A stretch of 58,754 bases of DNA from a virus: positions 1 through 58,754 of the IMG/VR virus record IMGVR_UViG_3300046642_000452; one strand, given 5' to 3'. The notes beneath the pieces were generated by a model. It had not been told where the DNA came from, searched no databases, and saw only the letters and a list, made by a program, of their open reading frames with translations. The position numbers and the translations under genes were made by a program. Positions 1 to 10,580 of the stretch are shown in pieces. Each line of letters starts with the position of its first letter. Positions within the stretch are counted from its first letter, which is position 1.

Positions 1-127
1 CGTTTGTCGTGGGCGCGCTCGCGGGAGGGGCCGGCGCGGCCCCTGTGGCTGGTGGTACTGCCGGAGCAACTGGCGGGGCGGGCGGTGTCGGCACACTGTC
101 CGGCATTGCCCCGACGCTTGAGGGTAT
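1..127. repeat. Terminal direct repeat, left copy (circular overlap)
   Basis: These 127 bases are identical to positions 58628-58754. A reading frame runs through the joint without a break (58300 to 860), so the repeat marks a circular or circularly permuted molecule closed by assembly rather than two genome ends. The length of 127 equals a common assembler k-mer, which fits an assembly overlap better than a biological terminal repeat. Confidence 0.93.
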
Positions 128-860
128 TGCGGCTGGGCCTGGCGCGATTTCCGTCCCGGCCGCTGCTGCCGGCGGTGCCGTGCTGCCATCGACAACGGCC
201 GGTGTCAGCGCGCTCGGCACCTTGCCGGCGGTGAGCGCATCAGGGGCGGTCCCGGCCGCTCTGGCCGCAGGAACGACGGGCGCGGCCGCGGCGGCACCGG
301 CCTACGGCCCGCTCGCTGGCGGATATGGTGCGGCCACGACCGAAGCGAGTATCCCGCCCGCGCTCGCGGCGACAGGTGCGACGGCCGGCGGCGTCGGCAG
401 CACACTCAGCAGTCTCCTCCCGAAAGCCATCCCGGCCGCGGCCAACATCATCGGCAACCAGATCCAGAAGGGCGCGATCAACAACGCGGTGAACGCGCAG
501 GTCGGGAGTCAGGAGAAAGCCCTTGAAGCCGAACGCCTCGGCGGCGAGCGCGCGATTGGGATCCTCGCCCCGTGGGCGAACGTCGGCGGCGCGGCCGCCA
601 ATCGTCTTGGTGAACTCCTCCATCTTCAGCCGCCTCCTGCGGTGCCTGGCCAGATGCCGGTCACGCCCGCACAGCAGTCGAGCGCGAATTCGTTCGTCCC
701 GAATGCGGTGAGGAATTCGCCGACTGCGTCTCAGGTGTCGCAGGCGCCGGGACCGTACGCGAACTGGCCGATCTACCAAGCGCCTGACGGCAGCAAGCGG
801 CGTGTGGATCCGTCACAGGCGCAGGCCGCAGAGGCGGCTGGCGCAACGAGGGTAGGCTGA
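1..860 (+). CDS. Ejection/internal virion-type protein, 3' part of junction-spanning gene
   Basis: This is the C-terminal part of a gene that starts at 58300 and crosses the circle joint; the whole product would be 395 aa. The middle is an Ala/Gly-rich low-complexity hydrophobic stretch, followed by a helical segment near positions 440-640 (an AANIIG...NAVNAQ...EKALEAERLGGERA pattern ending in APW). This pattern is familiar from podovirus DNA-transfer proteins that cross the host envelope at ejection. It overlaps the next gene by one base (TGATG), so the two are translated together. Role is inferred from composition and position before two more ejection-type genes; no enzyme motif is visible. 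Confidence 0.75.
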   Translation, partial: FVVGALAGGAGAAPVAGGTAGATGGAGGVGTLSGIAPTLEGIAAGPGAISVPAAAAGGAVLPSTTAGVSALGTLPAVSASGAVPAALAAGTTGAAAAAPAYGPLAGGYGAATTEASIPPALAATGATAGGVGSTLSSLLPKAIPAAANIIGNQIQKGAINNAVNAQVGSQEKALEAERLGGERAIGILAPWANVGGAAANRLGELLHLQPPPAVPGQMPVTPAQQSSANSFVPNAVRNSPTASQVSQAPGPYANWPIYQAPDGSKRRVDPSQAQAAEAAGATRVG

Positions 861-2047
861 TGGGCTGGTGGGAAGACAACAACCTCGTCGGTATGCCAGC
901 CGATGTGGCTGGTGGGGGCATCACGGGCGGCAAGGTCTACGCGCCTGGAGGGAGCGGCTCGTTCGACGAGAAGTCCGGCAGCTACGGCGAGGCTGGCGGC
1001 TGGAATGGCCCTTTAGTCGATCAGACACAGCCGCCGGCCGGACCAGCCGCGACGACGAACGCTCCGCAGGGCGGTCAGAACTACCAGCAGATCGTCGAGC
1101 AGTTGATGGGCGGCTCGAATGATCCTGAGAAACTGAAGCAGATCGCGCCGCAACTCCAGCAATACGGCATCAAACTCAGCAACCAGAACGCCTCCGGTGA
1201 ACTGAGTAAGGTCATCCTGCCAGACGGCACGGCCGTGCGCGTCATCGGAGCCGGAGAAGGGCACGCGACGTGGTTGCCGCAACCAGGCACGGGAAGTGCC
1301 GGTGGCCAACCAGGCGCGCTCACCAACGTGCGCGGCACAGGCAACGGCAGTCAGGGCAATCTCTACAACCCCGACGATCTCACGGCCGGATTCACGCAGG
1401 CGTTTCAGCGGCCGAGCGGTGAGCCTGGCGCGGACCCGTTCACGGAGCAGTTCCACGCGCCAACCGCCGACGAAGCGCGCCAGTTCCCCGGGTATCAATT
1501 CGCGCTCGAGCAGGGGCTTCAGGGGATTGACCGCGGCGCGGCGAGTAATGGCACGCTGCTCACGATGGGCAACCAGAAGGACCGATCGCAGTTCGCGACC
1601 GGCCTTGCGGATCAGACCTATCAGAATCTCTACAACAACCAGCGCGGCGAGTTTGCCGACCGCTTCAATATCCATGCGTCCAACGCCGCGAATGCGAGCT
1701 CGGCCTACGGCAGTTCGTACGACCGGGCGATGAACGAGTACCTGAACGCGTTCAACATCTTCAACACGAATCAGGGCAATCTGTTCAATCGGCTGTCCGG
1801 CGTGTCCGGCCAAGGACTCTCGGCAGCAGGAGGGCAGGCTGGCGCGGCGCAGAACATCGGGCAGGCTGGCGCGAATGCCAACACGAACGCGGGCAACGCG
1901 CAAGGCGGCGGGGCCATCGCGACGGGGAACGCGAACGCGAACGAGGCGACGACCATCGGCCAGCTTGGCACCGGACTGTGGGACATGGGCGGTGCGTCGT
2001 CCTACCGAGATCCAGGAATATATGGCCAGCCTGGGGTCAACTACTGA
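860..2047 (+). CDS. Ejection/tail-tip type virion protein
   Basis: The 395-aa product has a Gly/Asn/Gln-rich composition. Residues about 205-330 carry a recognisable phage pattern: PGYQFALEQGLQGIDRGAAS, then a long helical region rich in Asn, Tyr and Gln ending in FNRLSGVSGQGL. Proteins with this pattern sit next to ejection proteins in many podoviruses and are thought to be carried in the virion. The start overlaps the previous stop (TGATG) and the gene ends the same way into the next. The exact position in the particle cannot be told from the sequence. Confidence 0.75.
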   Translation: MGWWEDNNLVGMPADVAGGGITGGKVYAPGGSGSFDEKSGSYGEAGGWNGPLVDQTQPPAGPAATTNAPQGGQNYQQIVEQLMGGSNDPEKLKQIAPQLQQYGIKLSNQNASGELSKVILPDGTAVRVIGAGEGHATWLPQPGTGSAGGQPGALTNVRGTGNGSQGNLYNPDDLTAGFTQAFQRPSGEPGADPFTEQFHAPTADEARQFPGYQFALEQGLQGIDRGAASNGTLLTMGNQKDRSQFATGLADQTYQNLYNNQRGEFADRFNIHASNAANASSAYGSSYDRAMNEYLNAFNIFNTNQGNLFNRLSGVSGQGLSAAGGQAGAAQNIGQAGANANTNAGNAQGGGAIATGNANANEATTIGQLGTGLWDMGGASSYRDPGIYGQPGVNY

Positions 2048-3378
2048 TGGCGATCGACACGTCCATCTACTCGATGGTCAGACCGCCGCCATCGCTGTTC
2101 AATCAGCTCGGCGAGGCGCAAGCTCTGCGCGGTGGGGAACAGGCGCTCGCGTTGGGGAAACAGCGTCAGCGCATGAACGAGCAGCAGATCCAGCAGAACG
2201 ACTTTCAGCAGCAGGAGCAGCAACGAGCCATCGCGCTTCAACAGAAAATCGGCGAGGTGATGTCGCAATCGGTCGGACAGGACGGGGCACCTGACGAAGC
2301 CAAGCTCCGGCACGGATTCCTGTCCGACCCGCAACTGGCGCCGCACTGGGGGACCGTCGAGGCGAACATCACCAAAGCGAAGGAAGCCACCGCGAAGCTC
2401 CGCGAGACATTCCAGAAGGTTGGCGCCGACGACGACGAGAAGGTCGCCGCGATGGACCCGATTCTGAATGCGTCCAACTACGACCCGGCTGTTGCCGCGA
2501 AATTACTACAAGAGGTCGGCCCTGGGTTCTCACCGGAGAAACAGCGCGACCTGCTCCAGCAGATTCAGACCAACCCGACGCCGCAAGCCGTGCAGCAAAT
2601 CTTCGCGCCGCGCGCCGCCGCCGACAAGACCCAGGCGACCAACGCGCATCTGGCCGCAGAGACCGCCGGGGCGGCTCAACTCGCGGCTGATCGGAAGGCT
2701 GAAGAAGCAGACAAGCAGTCGGCGCGTCGACTCGCGAATGCCTCGAATGCCCTGTATCTCGCCGCGCAGAAGGGCAAGGAGCAATACGCGGACGCCTACG
2801 CCGGGTTGTCGCCTGAACTACAAGGCCAGTTCGACGCGCCCGCGCGGTTCAATGAGAACACGGCCCAGAACGCGCTGGACGTCGCGCGTACGCCGCAGCA
2901 AATCTCAGAGGGCATCGACCGGGACAAGCGCGACGCCGCGAACAAGGCGAACCAGGAAGCGATTCGGAAAGAGCAGGAAAGGCGCGACAAGGCGGCCGAC
3001 TGGTATCGGAAGCAGCGCCTCGCCGTGGCCGGGAACACCAAGAAGGACGAGGATCTGAAGCAGGACACCCACGAGTGGGACGTCCTCATGGGCAAGGCGA
3101 AGGCCACCTACGACGCCGAGAAGAATGAATGGGACACGCGGAATCCCTTCGCGAAAACGACTGGCGAGATCAACCCGAAGGATCCCCAGCCGAAACTCAA
3201 ACTGCCGCCGGACCTGTCTGAATTTCACGCCCAGCGCGAGGAAGCGCGAGGACACGCCTCTCCCAAGAAGTCCGTCACGCAGGCCCAACTAGAAGCCGTC
3301 GCGAAACTGCGTGGCACCTCGGTGGAGGTGCAGCGGAAACGCGCCGAAGCCGAGGGGTTCACCATTGCCCCAAAGTAG
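2047..3378 (+). CDS. Coiled-coil internal virion/ejection protein
   Basis: The 443-aa product is strongly helical. Residues about 30-75 are Gln-rich (repeated QQ pairs), and residues about 195-340 are charged Lys/Glu/Ala coiled coil. Such sequences are typical of P22 gp20/gp16-like proteins that are injected with the DNA. It begins at an ATG overlapping the previous stop and overlaps the following giant gene. No catalytic motif is visible; function is inferred from composition and gene order. Confidence 0.7.
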   Translation: MAIDTSIYSMVRPPPSLFNQLGEAQALRGGEQALALGKQRQRMNEQQIQQNDFQQQEQQRAIALQQKIGEVMSQSVGQDGAPDEAKLRHGFLSDPQLAPHWGTVEANITKAKEATAKLRETFQKVGADDDEKVAAMDPILNASNYDPAVAAKLLQEVGPGFSPEKQRDLLQQIQTNPTPQAVQQIFAPRAAADKTQATNAHLAAETAGAAQLAADRKAEEADKQSARRLANASNALYLAAQKGKEQYADAYAGLSPELQGQFDAPARFNENTAQNALDVARTPQQISEGIDRDKRDAANKANQEAIRKEQERRDKAADWYRKQRLAVAGNTKKDEDLKQDTHEWDVLMGKAKATYDAEKNEWDTRNPFAKTTGEINPKDPQPKLKLPPDLSEFHAQREEARGHASPKKSVTQAQLEAVAKLRGTSVEVQRKRAEAEGFTIAPK

Positions 3379-6300
3379 TTCCTTCGCCGATGACCTCGCC
3401 TCGATTCGGAATCCCACGCCGAGCGCTGGTTCCTTCGCGGACGATCTGCGTGTCGCGTCCACCGGTTATTCGGTCTCGCCGGACGTCGGCGCGCTGATCG
3501 GATCGGCCGGCGCTCCGCTGCCGAAGCCGCCGTCACCGACCACATTTGAACCGCCGCCGCCGCCGGACCGCAACTTCGACGTGAACCAGAAGACCGGCGA
3601 ACGCGTGACGCCGTTGCCCATCGGCACGATTCCCGTGCTCGACGCGCCAGCGATCGGCATCCCGCAGGCGGCGCGCGGCGCGAAGAACCTCGTCACGGAC
3701 CCGTCGCTCGGCGCGGCCAACGACGTCATCGAGGGGCTGTTCAAGACGGCCGAGCCGCTGATGGCCGGAGCCGCCATCGCGAATCCGCTCCTGACCGGGC
3801 AAATGGTCCTGCGTTCTGTCATCGCCAGCAAGTTCGGCGAGGACGTGGCGGGTAGCGTGGGCGCGTCGGAGGAAGGCAAGCGGCTGTCAGGCAACGTGGC
3901 CGCGCTGTTGTCCGGCGGCCTGGGCGTGAAGAAGTTCGCCGAGAAGGTGGCGGCTGACGCGCGGGCGGTCGCCGAGCAGGTCCGGGCCTTCGACGCCGCC
4001 AATCCGCGTCCAGCGCCGCCTGAGACGGTCAACGTCGGTCGAGGGGCCACTCCTGCCGCAGCGGCCGAGCGCGTCTCTACGCCAACGCCAGCGCCACCCC
4101 CAGAGTCATTCGCGGCCGACCTGGACATCATCCGGCCGGAACCACCACCGGTTGAAACTGTCACAAAACAGGCACAGGAAGCGCCAATCGCACCCGTTGA
4201 GCCGCCGCCAGCTCCAGCCGTCGCGCCGAAGTTCGACGCTGAGACACGGAAATTGCTCCGGAAGCAGGGAGTCACCGACGCGACCATCGACAAGATGGAG
4301 CAGGACCAGCGCGTCAGCGTGGCGGCGGCCGAGCCGCGTGTCGATGTCGTGCCTCCCACACCGCCCGCTGGACTCTTTCGGCCAGGCGACACCATCAAGA
4401 TCGTCGGCGAGACGGACGACAAGGTCCACACGATCGATTCGGTCGGGCCGGATGGGTGGATCTACACGAAGTCCGGCGCAGCGGTGAAGCCTGAACAGGT
4501 GTACCGCGCCGCTCCGACGCCTGTGCTGAGCGGCGGATTCGACTACGACCGCCAGCCGAACGCGGCTACGCAGCCTGAAATAGCGCCAGCCGAAACTCCG
4601 CAGCCAAGAGGACGCGTGGCATCGTTCCCAACCCGTGAGGACGCCACGCTATCCACTGAGGCTGAACTGAAAGCCGTGCTGCGCGATCCCTCGAAATCGA
4701 ATATTGAGCGCGCATACGCCGCGGACGAGATGGAGGTTCGCGGACTGGACCCCGGAGCCGTTCTCGGCTACACCAAGGCGGCAACAGGACAAGAGCCGCC
4801 CCAGATGCCACGGCGGAAGACTCCACCACAACCTGTGGAGAAACCTTCGGAAAACGAGCGATTCAAGAGCATGGCCGTCGCCCGTAGCGACGTGGTGGAT
4901 TACCTCCAGGCAAATCCAAATGGCGTGACGCCAGGGCAGGTCGCTTCCGCGTTGTTTGGCGGCAATTTGCAGGTCGCGCAAGGCACGCTCTCTGCGCTCG
5001 ACCAGTTGCGGACCATCAACGCGCGAGGCGAAACGCGAGGTGGACGTGACATCACCGTCTACTACCCGAAGAACTTAGCAACTCAGCCACCCGTGGTGGA
5101 GAATGGTGTTGCCTCGACCGAGGAAGCGGTTCCAGTCTTCGGCGCGAACGGGCTGGCTGATCAACTCAATCGGATCGAGGACCGGGTCGACCGCCTCACG
5201 ATGCGAGGCACGATCAGCGAATCGGAACTTGAGCAGATCGAAGCTCTCACGGATCGGATCGAGCAGCAGATCGGCACGCGGAAAGAAATACCGGCCGCCG
5301 AAGCGGCCAAGATGGGCGACGAACTCAAGGCGGCCATCCAATCGCTTCGGCCCGCTCGCCGGGCACAACTCGCCGCAGCAACGAAGGATGTCAATGAAGC
5401 GCGCAACCTTCCCGGGGAGCCGGTCAGTCCTGCCGCACCGGCCGCGAGTGCCCAAGTTGATGATGGGCAAGTCGCGCCGCGTGGCGAAGGTGAACGCCCT
5501 GCGCCTGATGAAAGCGGGCTTCTCGCGTCAGGACGCCGTGAAGGGCGCCCTGCACAGCGTCGGGCTGTGGGCCGGACAATCAAGCCAGACGCCAGCGCCG
5601 ACAACGACACCCTCAACGAGCTCGTCGCCAGAGCCGTTGCCGGCGGGTATCGAGGCGACACCAATACCCTCAGAACAGACCTGACGGAACGCCTTCAGGC
5701 GCTCCGCGACATCGACAGCGAGTTTGCGGACTCCGGCCGCAACCCCATCACGCTCCTGAAAGCCATCGCAAAGCTCGGCGGCATCAGCAGCCGTGCGGAA
5801 ACCGGACAAAAGGGCGAGATTGCACGCCTCAAAGAGTTCCGCGATCAGCAGTCATCCGAGCGCCTGACCACATCGAAGACCGGTGAAGTGAAGCGGCGTG
5901 GCCGACCGGGCGGCATCATCACGATGGATTCGATTCGTGGTGTGCGTGGCATCTTCCGTGATGCTGGACTCCCGCTCGATGACATCGTCGCTCGCCTCAA
6001 GCAAGATCCAGAATTCGACCACATTCAAACTATCGAAGACCTCACACACGAGATCGAACTGGCCGCGTCAGATCAATCCGACGCGCTCTCAGCCAAGCGA
6101 TTCGTGAAGGGCCTCGGCGAGAAGTACTGGGAGAACGTCAGCGAACCGGTGGAGCAACCGGCCGGCGAGGACGTGAACGAATTCGGCGAGGTGCAGCCGC
6201 GCCTGCCGGAAGCCGGAATGGTCCGCGAGCAGAACATCGAGACGCCGGAGTTCGATGCGCCCTTCTCGCTCACCGCTGAAATCGACAAGCAGATCAAGGA

Positions 6301-8959
6301 ACGCGACCGCGATCTGTTTGAGCGCGAGCCCGGCGCGGACGACGAGGACGAGACCACGCTCAGTCGCTTCATGCGCGAGGAAGAAGGCAGCGTGCCGCTT
6401 CCGGAGGATCTTAAGACGATCGCGAAGGGGATGCGCCAGATTGCCGGCGAGGTCGCCGCTGTTATCGCCCCGCAGTCGCGCTCTCCAGAAGCCCAGCGCG
6501 CCGCCGACATCGTACGCCTCGCGATGGCGAAGGCTGCGAACCCTGGCACGGTCGAGCGCATGAAGGCCGACAAGCGGTATGGGATCGGTCCATCGAAGGG
6601 CGCCGAAGTCGCCTTCGCGAAGGGTGGCAAGGACAAGGCGGTCGCCGACATCTCGTCCTACGAGCGCACCGGACAGTTCCCGGCGGTCAGCGGTCTCGAC
6701 CCCGGCTACAGCAAGCTCTATCAGGACTCCCAGATGGCGAGCCTGATTCTCTACCGCTACGCGTACGGTGCGGATCAGGTCGGCTACATCGAGAACCGCG
6801 TGGCCAGACTGTTCCGGTTCCCTGATCGCGCCAATCAGGCGAAGGGCGAAGCCTTCCTCCACGCCAACGCGCGGAAGCTCTCAGCCGACCGCGGCCCAAC
6901 CAAAAGCCGCGTGCTGGACATGCCGCTCGACCAGGCGCTCGCCCAGATGAAGGCGCGCGGCATCGACGTCGAGATGGCCTCGTGGAACCCGGAGACGATT
7001 CGCCAGTGGGATCTCTCCAACGCGCGACTGGCCGCCGCGATGCGCGATGCGTGGACAGATCTCAAGGCCGGCGGCCTCGTAACGTGGGTGAAGGCTGGAG
7101 ATAAAGCTCCCGCCGGCATGGTTGCGATCGATGAGAAGGGCGCGAAGTTCTTCTACCCGCGCGAGCGCGAAAAGGCGATCGTGGATCCGAACGGTAATCG
7201 CACGGTCATTGTCGGCGGGAAGTACTACGCTGACGAGAACGTGGCGCGCGTGCTGAACAACGTGGTGTCGGACGGCTTTGGCATGAGGGTCACCGTCAAC
7301 GGCATCATGAAGATCAACAACGCCTACAACCAACTCCAACTCGGGTTCTCGGCCTTTCACGCGATGGGGACCGCGATTCATGGTGCCGCGGCCGACGCGC
7401 ACATTGCCGTTCGTCGACTCATGGCTGGCGCGCCAAGCGAAGCCGTGCTACCGGCGCTCCGCGCGATGGTGCCCGGCGTGTCGTTCGCGCGCGACATCTA
7501 CCGCGGCGCCCACTACGTCAACGATCTCAAGCGCGACAACCCTGCGGCCTGGGACGCGCTCGAGAACAAGTTGAACCCGGGAGGCGTACGTCTCCAGATG
7601 CAGCAGGACTACCGCACCGACATGATCAAGTCGATGACGGAGGCGTGGCGGGAGGGGAAGTACGACAAGGCGCTCGTGCGTCTGCCGCTGGCAGTCGTCG
7701 AGGCCATCGCGAAGCCGCTGCTGGACTACGCCGTGCCGCGGGTAAAGATTGCCGTCGCGCTCGACCGCATGGCCGAAGTGAACCGCCGGATGCCCAACGC
7801 GACGCCAGAGCAGAAGGCCCGCGCCTACGCCGCCGCCTCCGACCAGATCGACAACAAGTTCGGGTTGCTCGTCTACGACAACGGGTTCTGGAAGCGCACG
7901 CATCGTCAGGCCGCGCACATGAGCACGCGTTCGGTGGGGTGGTCATTCGGCACGCTGCGGTGGGGCGTGGGGACCGCGGCCGACATGGGCCAGGTCGTCA
8001 AGAATCTCGCCAGCGGGAAGCACGCCGATGCGAGCGACCGCATGATCGACGCGCTCGTCTACCCGATGGTCGCCGCCTACCTCGGTGCGATGTACATGTA
8101 TCTCAGCACGGGCAAGAAGCCGAAGTCGGCCAAGGACGTGTTCTACCCGGAGAACGGACGCACAGACAAGAACGGGAAGCCGAGTCGCACCGTCCTGCCG
8201 ACCTACATGAAGGACGTCTATGCCTACTCTCAAGACCCGCTCGCGACCATCCTCCAGAAGCAGTCGCCGGTCCTCGAATCCACCTACGACCTGCTCAAGA
8301 ACGAGGACTACTTCGGCGTGCTGATTGCCGATCCTGACGACCCCAAGGTGAAACAGTGGGAAGACCGCGGCAAGTACATTCTGAAGAACGCGCTCCCGTT
8401 CAGCATCACACAGGGCCAGCGCATCCATCAGGAGAGCGGCGGCGACCTCGCGCAGAGCGCCGAAGCCTTCCTCGGGCTGACGCCGGCCAGCGCCGCCATC
8501 TCGCGCACGCCGCTCGAACGGTATCTCCATAGCCTCGTGCCGCCCGCGCATCTCAATCACGAGCAGGCCGAACGCGCCCAGGCCAGGCGGGATGTCCGTG
8601 CGCTCGCGCAGGGCGGCAAGATCGCCGAAGCCGTGCAGGCCGCGCGTGAGTCTGGCATGTCGGCCGCGTCGATCCGTGCGACACTGAAGACCGCCCGCGA
8701 GGGCACCGTGCGCTCTCAATTCGAGCGGTTGTCGTGGAACCAGGCGGTGAAGGCGTACACGCTGGCGGATCCGGATGAGCGGAAGCCGCTGCGGATCGCG
8801 GTCGACCGCAAGGTTGGAGCGGCAATGGCGGCGGCATCTGACAAGGCGGAACGTGACAAGGTGCTGGAGACGTATCGTGACCTGCGGAAACTGCCGACCG
8901 AAGAGGCACAGCCGAAGTACATGGCCCCGTCGTTGATGCAAGGAGCGACCGCACCGTGA
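3365..8959 (+). CDS. Giant (1,864-aa) polyvalent internal virion/ejection protein
   Basis: This is the largest protein of the phage. The first 350 residues hold repeated SFADDL motifs (near residues 5, 22 and 245) in a Pro/Ala-rich linker. The middle is charged and helical. The last 700 residues resemble the large polyvalent-protein associated domains found in phage-injected proteins, with several amphipathic or hydrophobic helices (around residues 1320-1350 and 1560-1590). The start chosen is TTG at 3365, 6 bases after GAGGGG, which gives a short overlap with the upstream gene; a GTG at 3311 is the alternative. It probably enters the host with the DNA. Enzymatic activity, such as peptidoglycan cleavage, is possible but no active site is recognisable. 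Confidence 0.8.
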   Translation: MPQSSSFADDLASIRNPTPSAGSFADDLRVASTGYSVSPDVGALIGSAGAPLPKPPSPTTFEPPPPPDRNFDVNQKTGERVTPLPIGTIPVLDAPAIGIPQAARGAKNLVTDPSLGAANDVIEGLFKTAEPLMAGAAIANPLLTGQMVLRSVIASKFGEDVAGSVGASEEGKRLSGNVAALLSGGLGVKKFAEKVAADARAVAEQVRAFDAANPRPAPPETVNVGRGATPAAAAERVSTPTPAPPPESFAADLDIIRPEPPPVETVTKQAQEAPIAPVEPPPAPAVAPKFDAETRKLLRKQGVTDATIDKMEQDQRVSVAAAEPRVDVVPPTPPAGLFRPGDTIKIVGETDDKVHTIDSVGPDGWIYTKSGAAVKPEQVYRAAPTPVLSGGFDYDRQPNAATQPEIAPAETPQPRGRVASFPTREDATLSTEAELKAVLRDPSKSNIERAYAADEMEVRGLDPGAVLGYTKAATGQEPPQMPRRKTPPQPVEKPSENERFKSMAVARSDVVDYLQANPNGVTPGQVASALFGGNLQVAQGTLSALDQLRTINARGETRGGRDITVYYPKNLATQPPVVENGVASTEEAVPVFGANGLADQLNRIEDRVDRLTMRGTISESELEQIEALTDRIEQQIGTRKEIPAAEAAKMGDELKAAIQSLRPARRAQLAAATKDVNEARNLPGEPVSPAAPAASAQVDDGQVAPRGEGERPAPDESGLLASGRREGRPAQRRAVGRTIKPDASADNDTLNELVARAVAGGYRGDTNTLRTDLTERLQALRDIDSEFADSGRNPITLLKAIAKLGGISSRAETGQKGEIARLKEFRDQQSSERLTTSKTGEVKRRGRPGGIITMDSIRGVRGIFRDAGLPLDDIVARLKQDPEFDHIQTIEDLTHEIELAASDQSDALSAKRFVKGLGEKYWENVSEPVEQPAGEDVNEFGEVQPRLPEAGMVREQNIETPEFDAPFSLTAEIDKQIKERDRDLFEREPGADDEDETTLSRFMREEEGSVPLPEDLKTIAKGMRQIAGEVAAVIAPQSRSPEAQRAADIVRLAMAKAANPGTVERMKADKRYGIGPSKGAEVAFAKGGKDKAVADISSYERTGQFPAVSGLDPGYSKLYQDSQMASLILYRYAYGADQVGYIENRVARLFRFPDRANQAKGEAFLHANARKLSADRGPTKSRVLDMPLDQALAQMKARGIDVEMASWNPETIRQWDLSNARLAAAMRDAWTDLKAGGLVTWVKAGDKAPAGMVAIDEKGAKFFYPREREKAIVDPNGNRTVIVGGKYYADENVARVLNNVVSDGFGMRVTVNGIMKINNAYNQLQLGFSAFHAMGTAIHGAAADAHIAVRRLMAGAPSEAVLPALRAMVPGVSFARDIYRGAHYVNDLKRDNPAAWDALENKLNPGGVRLQMQQDYRTDMIKSMTEAWREGKYDKALVRLPLAVVEAIAKPLLDYAVPRVKIAVALDRMAEVNRRMPNATPEQKARAYAAASDQIDNKFGLLVYDNGFWKRTHRQAAHMSTRSVGWSFGTLRWGVGTAADMGQVVKNLASGKHADASDRMIDALVYPMVAAYLGAMYMYLSTGKKPKSAKDVFYPENGRTDKNGKPSRTVLPTYMKDVYAYSQDPLATILQKQSPVLESTYDLLKNEDYFGVLIADPDDPKVKQWEDRGKYILKNALPFSITQGQRIHQESGGDLAQSAEAFLGLTPASAAISRTPLERYLHSLVPPAHLNHEQAERAQARRDVRALAQGGKIAEAVQAARESGMSAASIRATLKTAREGTVRSQFERLSWNQAVKAYTLADPDERKPLRIAVDRKVGAAMAAASDKAERDKVLETYRDLRKLPTEEAQPKYMAPSLMQGATAP

Positions 8960-10575
8960 GTGCCAACACTGGACGCGTCGGCTTTCCTGTTCCGCAGACC
9001 GCCGAGGTCATCGCCGGCCGAGATCCATCTGGGCTGACCAGGGGGGTGGCGGTCGACGCAGACGGCAATCTGACCGTCAGTGTCAGTGTCACGTCCAGTG
9101 GGGCGGCCATCGAAGACGGCGCGGACGCAGCCATCAAAGCCACGGTCAAGGACTACACCAATAGTAATCCGCTGACGGTCGTTCTCACGGATACGTCTGG
9201 CGATCCCTACGTCGCTGGCGTGGCGGTTGGTGGCGCGACCGCCGCGAATCAGGTCTTGGAAATCGCTGCGGTCAACAAGATCAACGCGCAGATCCTTGAC
9301 CTCGATACCGGCGGCGGGACCGCGAACACGGTCGGCCTCTTCCTGGCGCTGCCGGCGAGTGGCGGCCCGGTCGCTGGGGGGACCACGACGAATCCCATCC
9401 ACATCATCGTGGACTCAGGTTCGATTACGACTGGCGGGCTGACCGACACGCAGCTCCGGGCGACTCCGGTCCCGGTTAGCGGGACGGTCACGGCGAACGC
9501 GGGCGCCAACCTCAATACGTCCGCACTGGCCCTCGAAGCCGGACATCTCGCAACCATTGACACGACCACGGCGGCCGGCAACGTGCTCGCGGGGGCAGTC
9601 ACAGAGGCGGCACCGGCTACGGACACGGCCTCGAGCGGACTAAACGGACGTCTCCAGCGGATCGCGCAACGCCTCTCGTCGTTGATCGCCCTCCTGCCGA
9701 CCGCGCTCGGGGCCGGCGGCGGCCTGAAGGTGGACGGGTCTGGCACGGCGCTACCAATTAGCGGGACCGTGACGGCGACCGTGGCATCCACCACCATCAC
9801 CGGGAATGTGGCGACGACGGTAGCCGATGCGGCCAACGTTAATCAAGGCGCGAATGCCGATGTGGCTATTGCGGCCGGAGCGGCCGGAACACTCTCTGCG
9901 AAACTGCGCTCGATCTCACGAGATCTAGTTGCGAACATTGTTCTCGCTGCTGGAAGCAGCATCATCGGCAAGGTAGGAATAGATCAGTCCACTCCAGGCA
10001 CAACGAATGCTGTGTCGATAGCACAGATCGGAGGCACGACAGTTGTTACTGGCGGCGTGAACGGTTCGCTTGGCACGGGCGGCAACGTCGCACACGATGG
10101 CGTCAACGCTGGAAATCCTGACCTAGCTGGCGCAGAAGCGATCGCATTCGGAGCGAATCCAACGGCGGTCGCTGCCGCTGACCGCACGAAACTCTATGCG
10201 AATCGCGCAGGTGTGCCGTTTGTTCTGTCTGGGCATCCCAACATCATCACGCGTCGAGACAATTACACGTCAGCGCAGACAGACACGAAGCTCATCACGG
10301 TGTCGACCGGGACGAAAATTGTCGTCGTGTCCTGCACGATTGCTTCTGATACTGCGACATCAACCAAGCCGGCCGTGAGGGCTGGGTTCGCCGCGTCCAC
10401 GACTCCAACTGGAGCAGGCGTCTATATTTCGCATCCTGGCCTGTCGGCTGGCAGCGGGATTCGTGAGGCTGGAGCCGTCGCAGGAGCAGACGGTGACGAC
10501 TTCATCTTCACGTGCGCTGCCCCGACGAGCGGATCGCTTGATGTGGTCACGAAATACTTCACGATTGAGAGTTAA
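8956..10575 (+). CDS. Tail fibre-like structural protein
   Basis: The 539-aa product starts with GTG overlapping the previous stop (GTGA). It is low-complexity beta-rich sequence (Thr, Ala, Gly, Val) with repeated SGTVTA motifs near residues 175 and 270, typical of elongated trimeric phage fibre shafts. The C-terminal 130 residues look globular. It lies after the ejection genes and before a beta-helix spike gene, so an adhesion or fibre role is likely. No depolymerase active site is visible. Confidence 0.65.
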   Translation: MSANTGRVGFPVPQTAEVIAGRDPSGLTRGVAVDADGNLTVSVSVTSSGAAIEDGADAAIKATVKDYTNSNPLTVVLTDTSGDPYVAGVAVGGATAANQVLEIAAVNKINAQILDLDTGGGTANTVGLFLALPASGGPVAGGTTTNPIHIIVDSGSITTGGLTDTQLRATPVPVSGTVTANAGANLNTSALALEAGHLATIDTTTAAGNVLAGAVTEAAPATDTASSGLNGRLQRIAQRLSSLIALLPTALGAGGGLKVDGSGTALPISGTVTATVASTTITGNVATTVADAANVNQGANADVAIAAGAAGTLSAKLRSISRDLVANIVLAAGSSIIGKVGIDQSTPGTTNAVSIAQIGGTTVVTGGVNGSLGTGGNVAHDGVNAGNPDLAGAEAIAFGANPTAVAAADRTKLYANRAGVPFVLSGHPNIITRRDNYTSAQTDTKLITVSTGTKIVVVSCTIASDTATSTKPAVRAGFAASTTPTGAGVYISHPGLSAGSGIREAGAVAGADGDDFIFTCAAPTSGSLDVVTKYFTIES

Positions 10576-10580
10576 TCATT

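Noticed and set aside
1-127. A biological terminal repeat as in T7-like phages
   Set aside because: A gene reads through it and its length equals a common assembler k-mer, so it is an assembly overlap of a circular or permuted genome.
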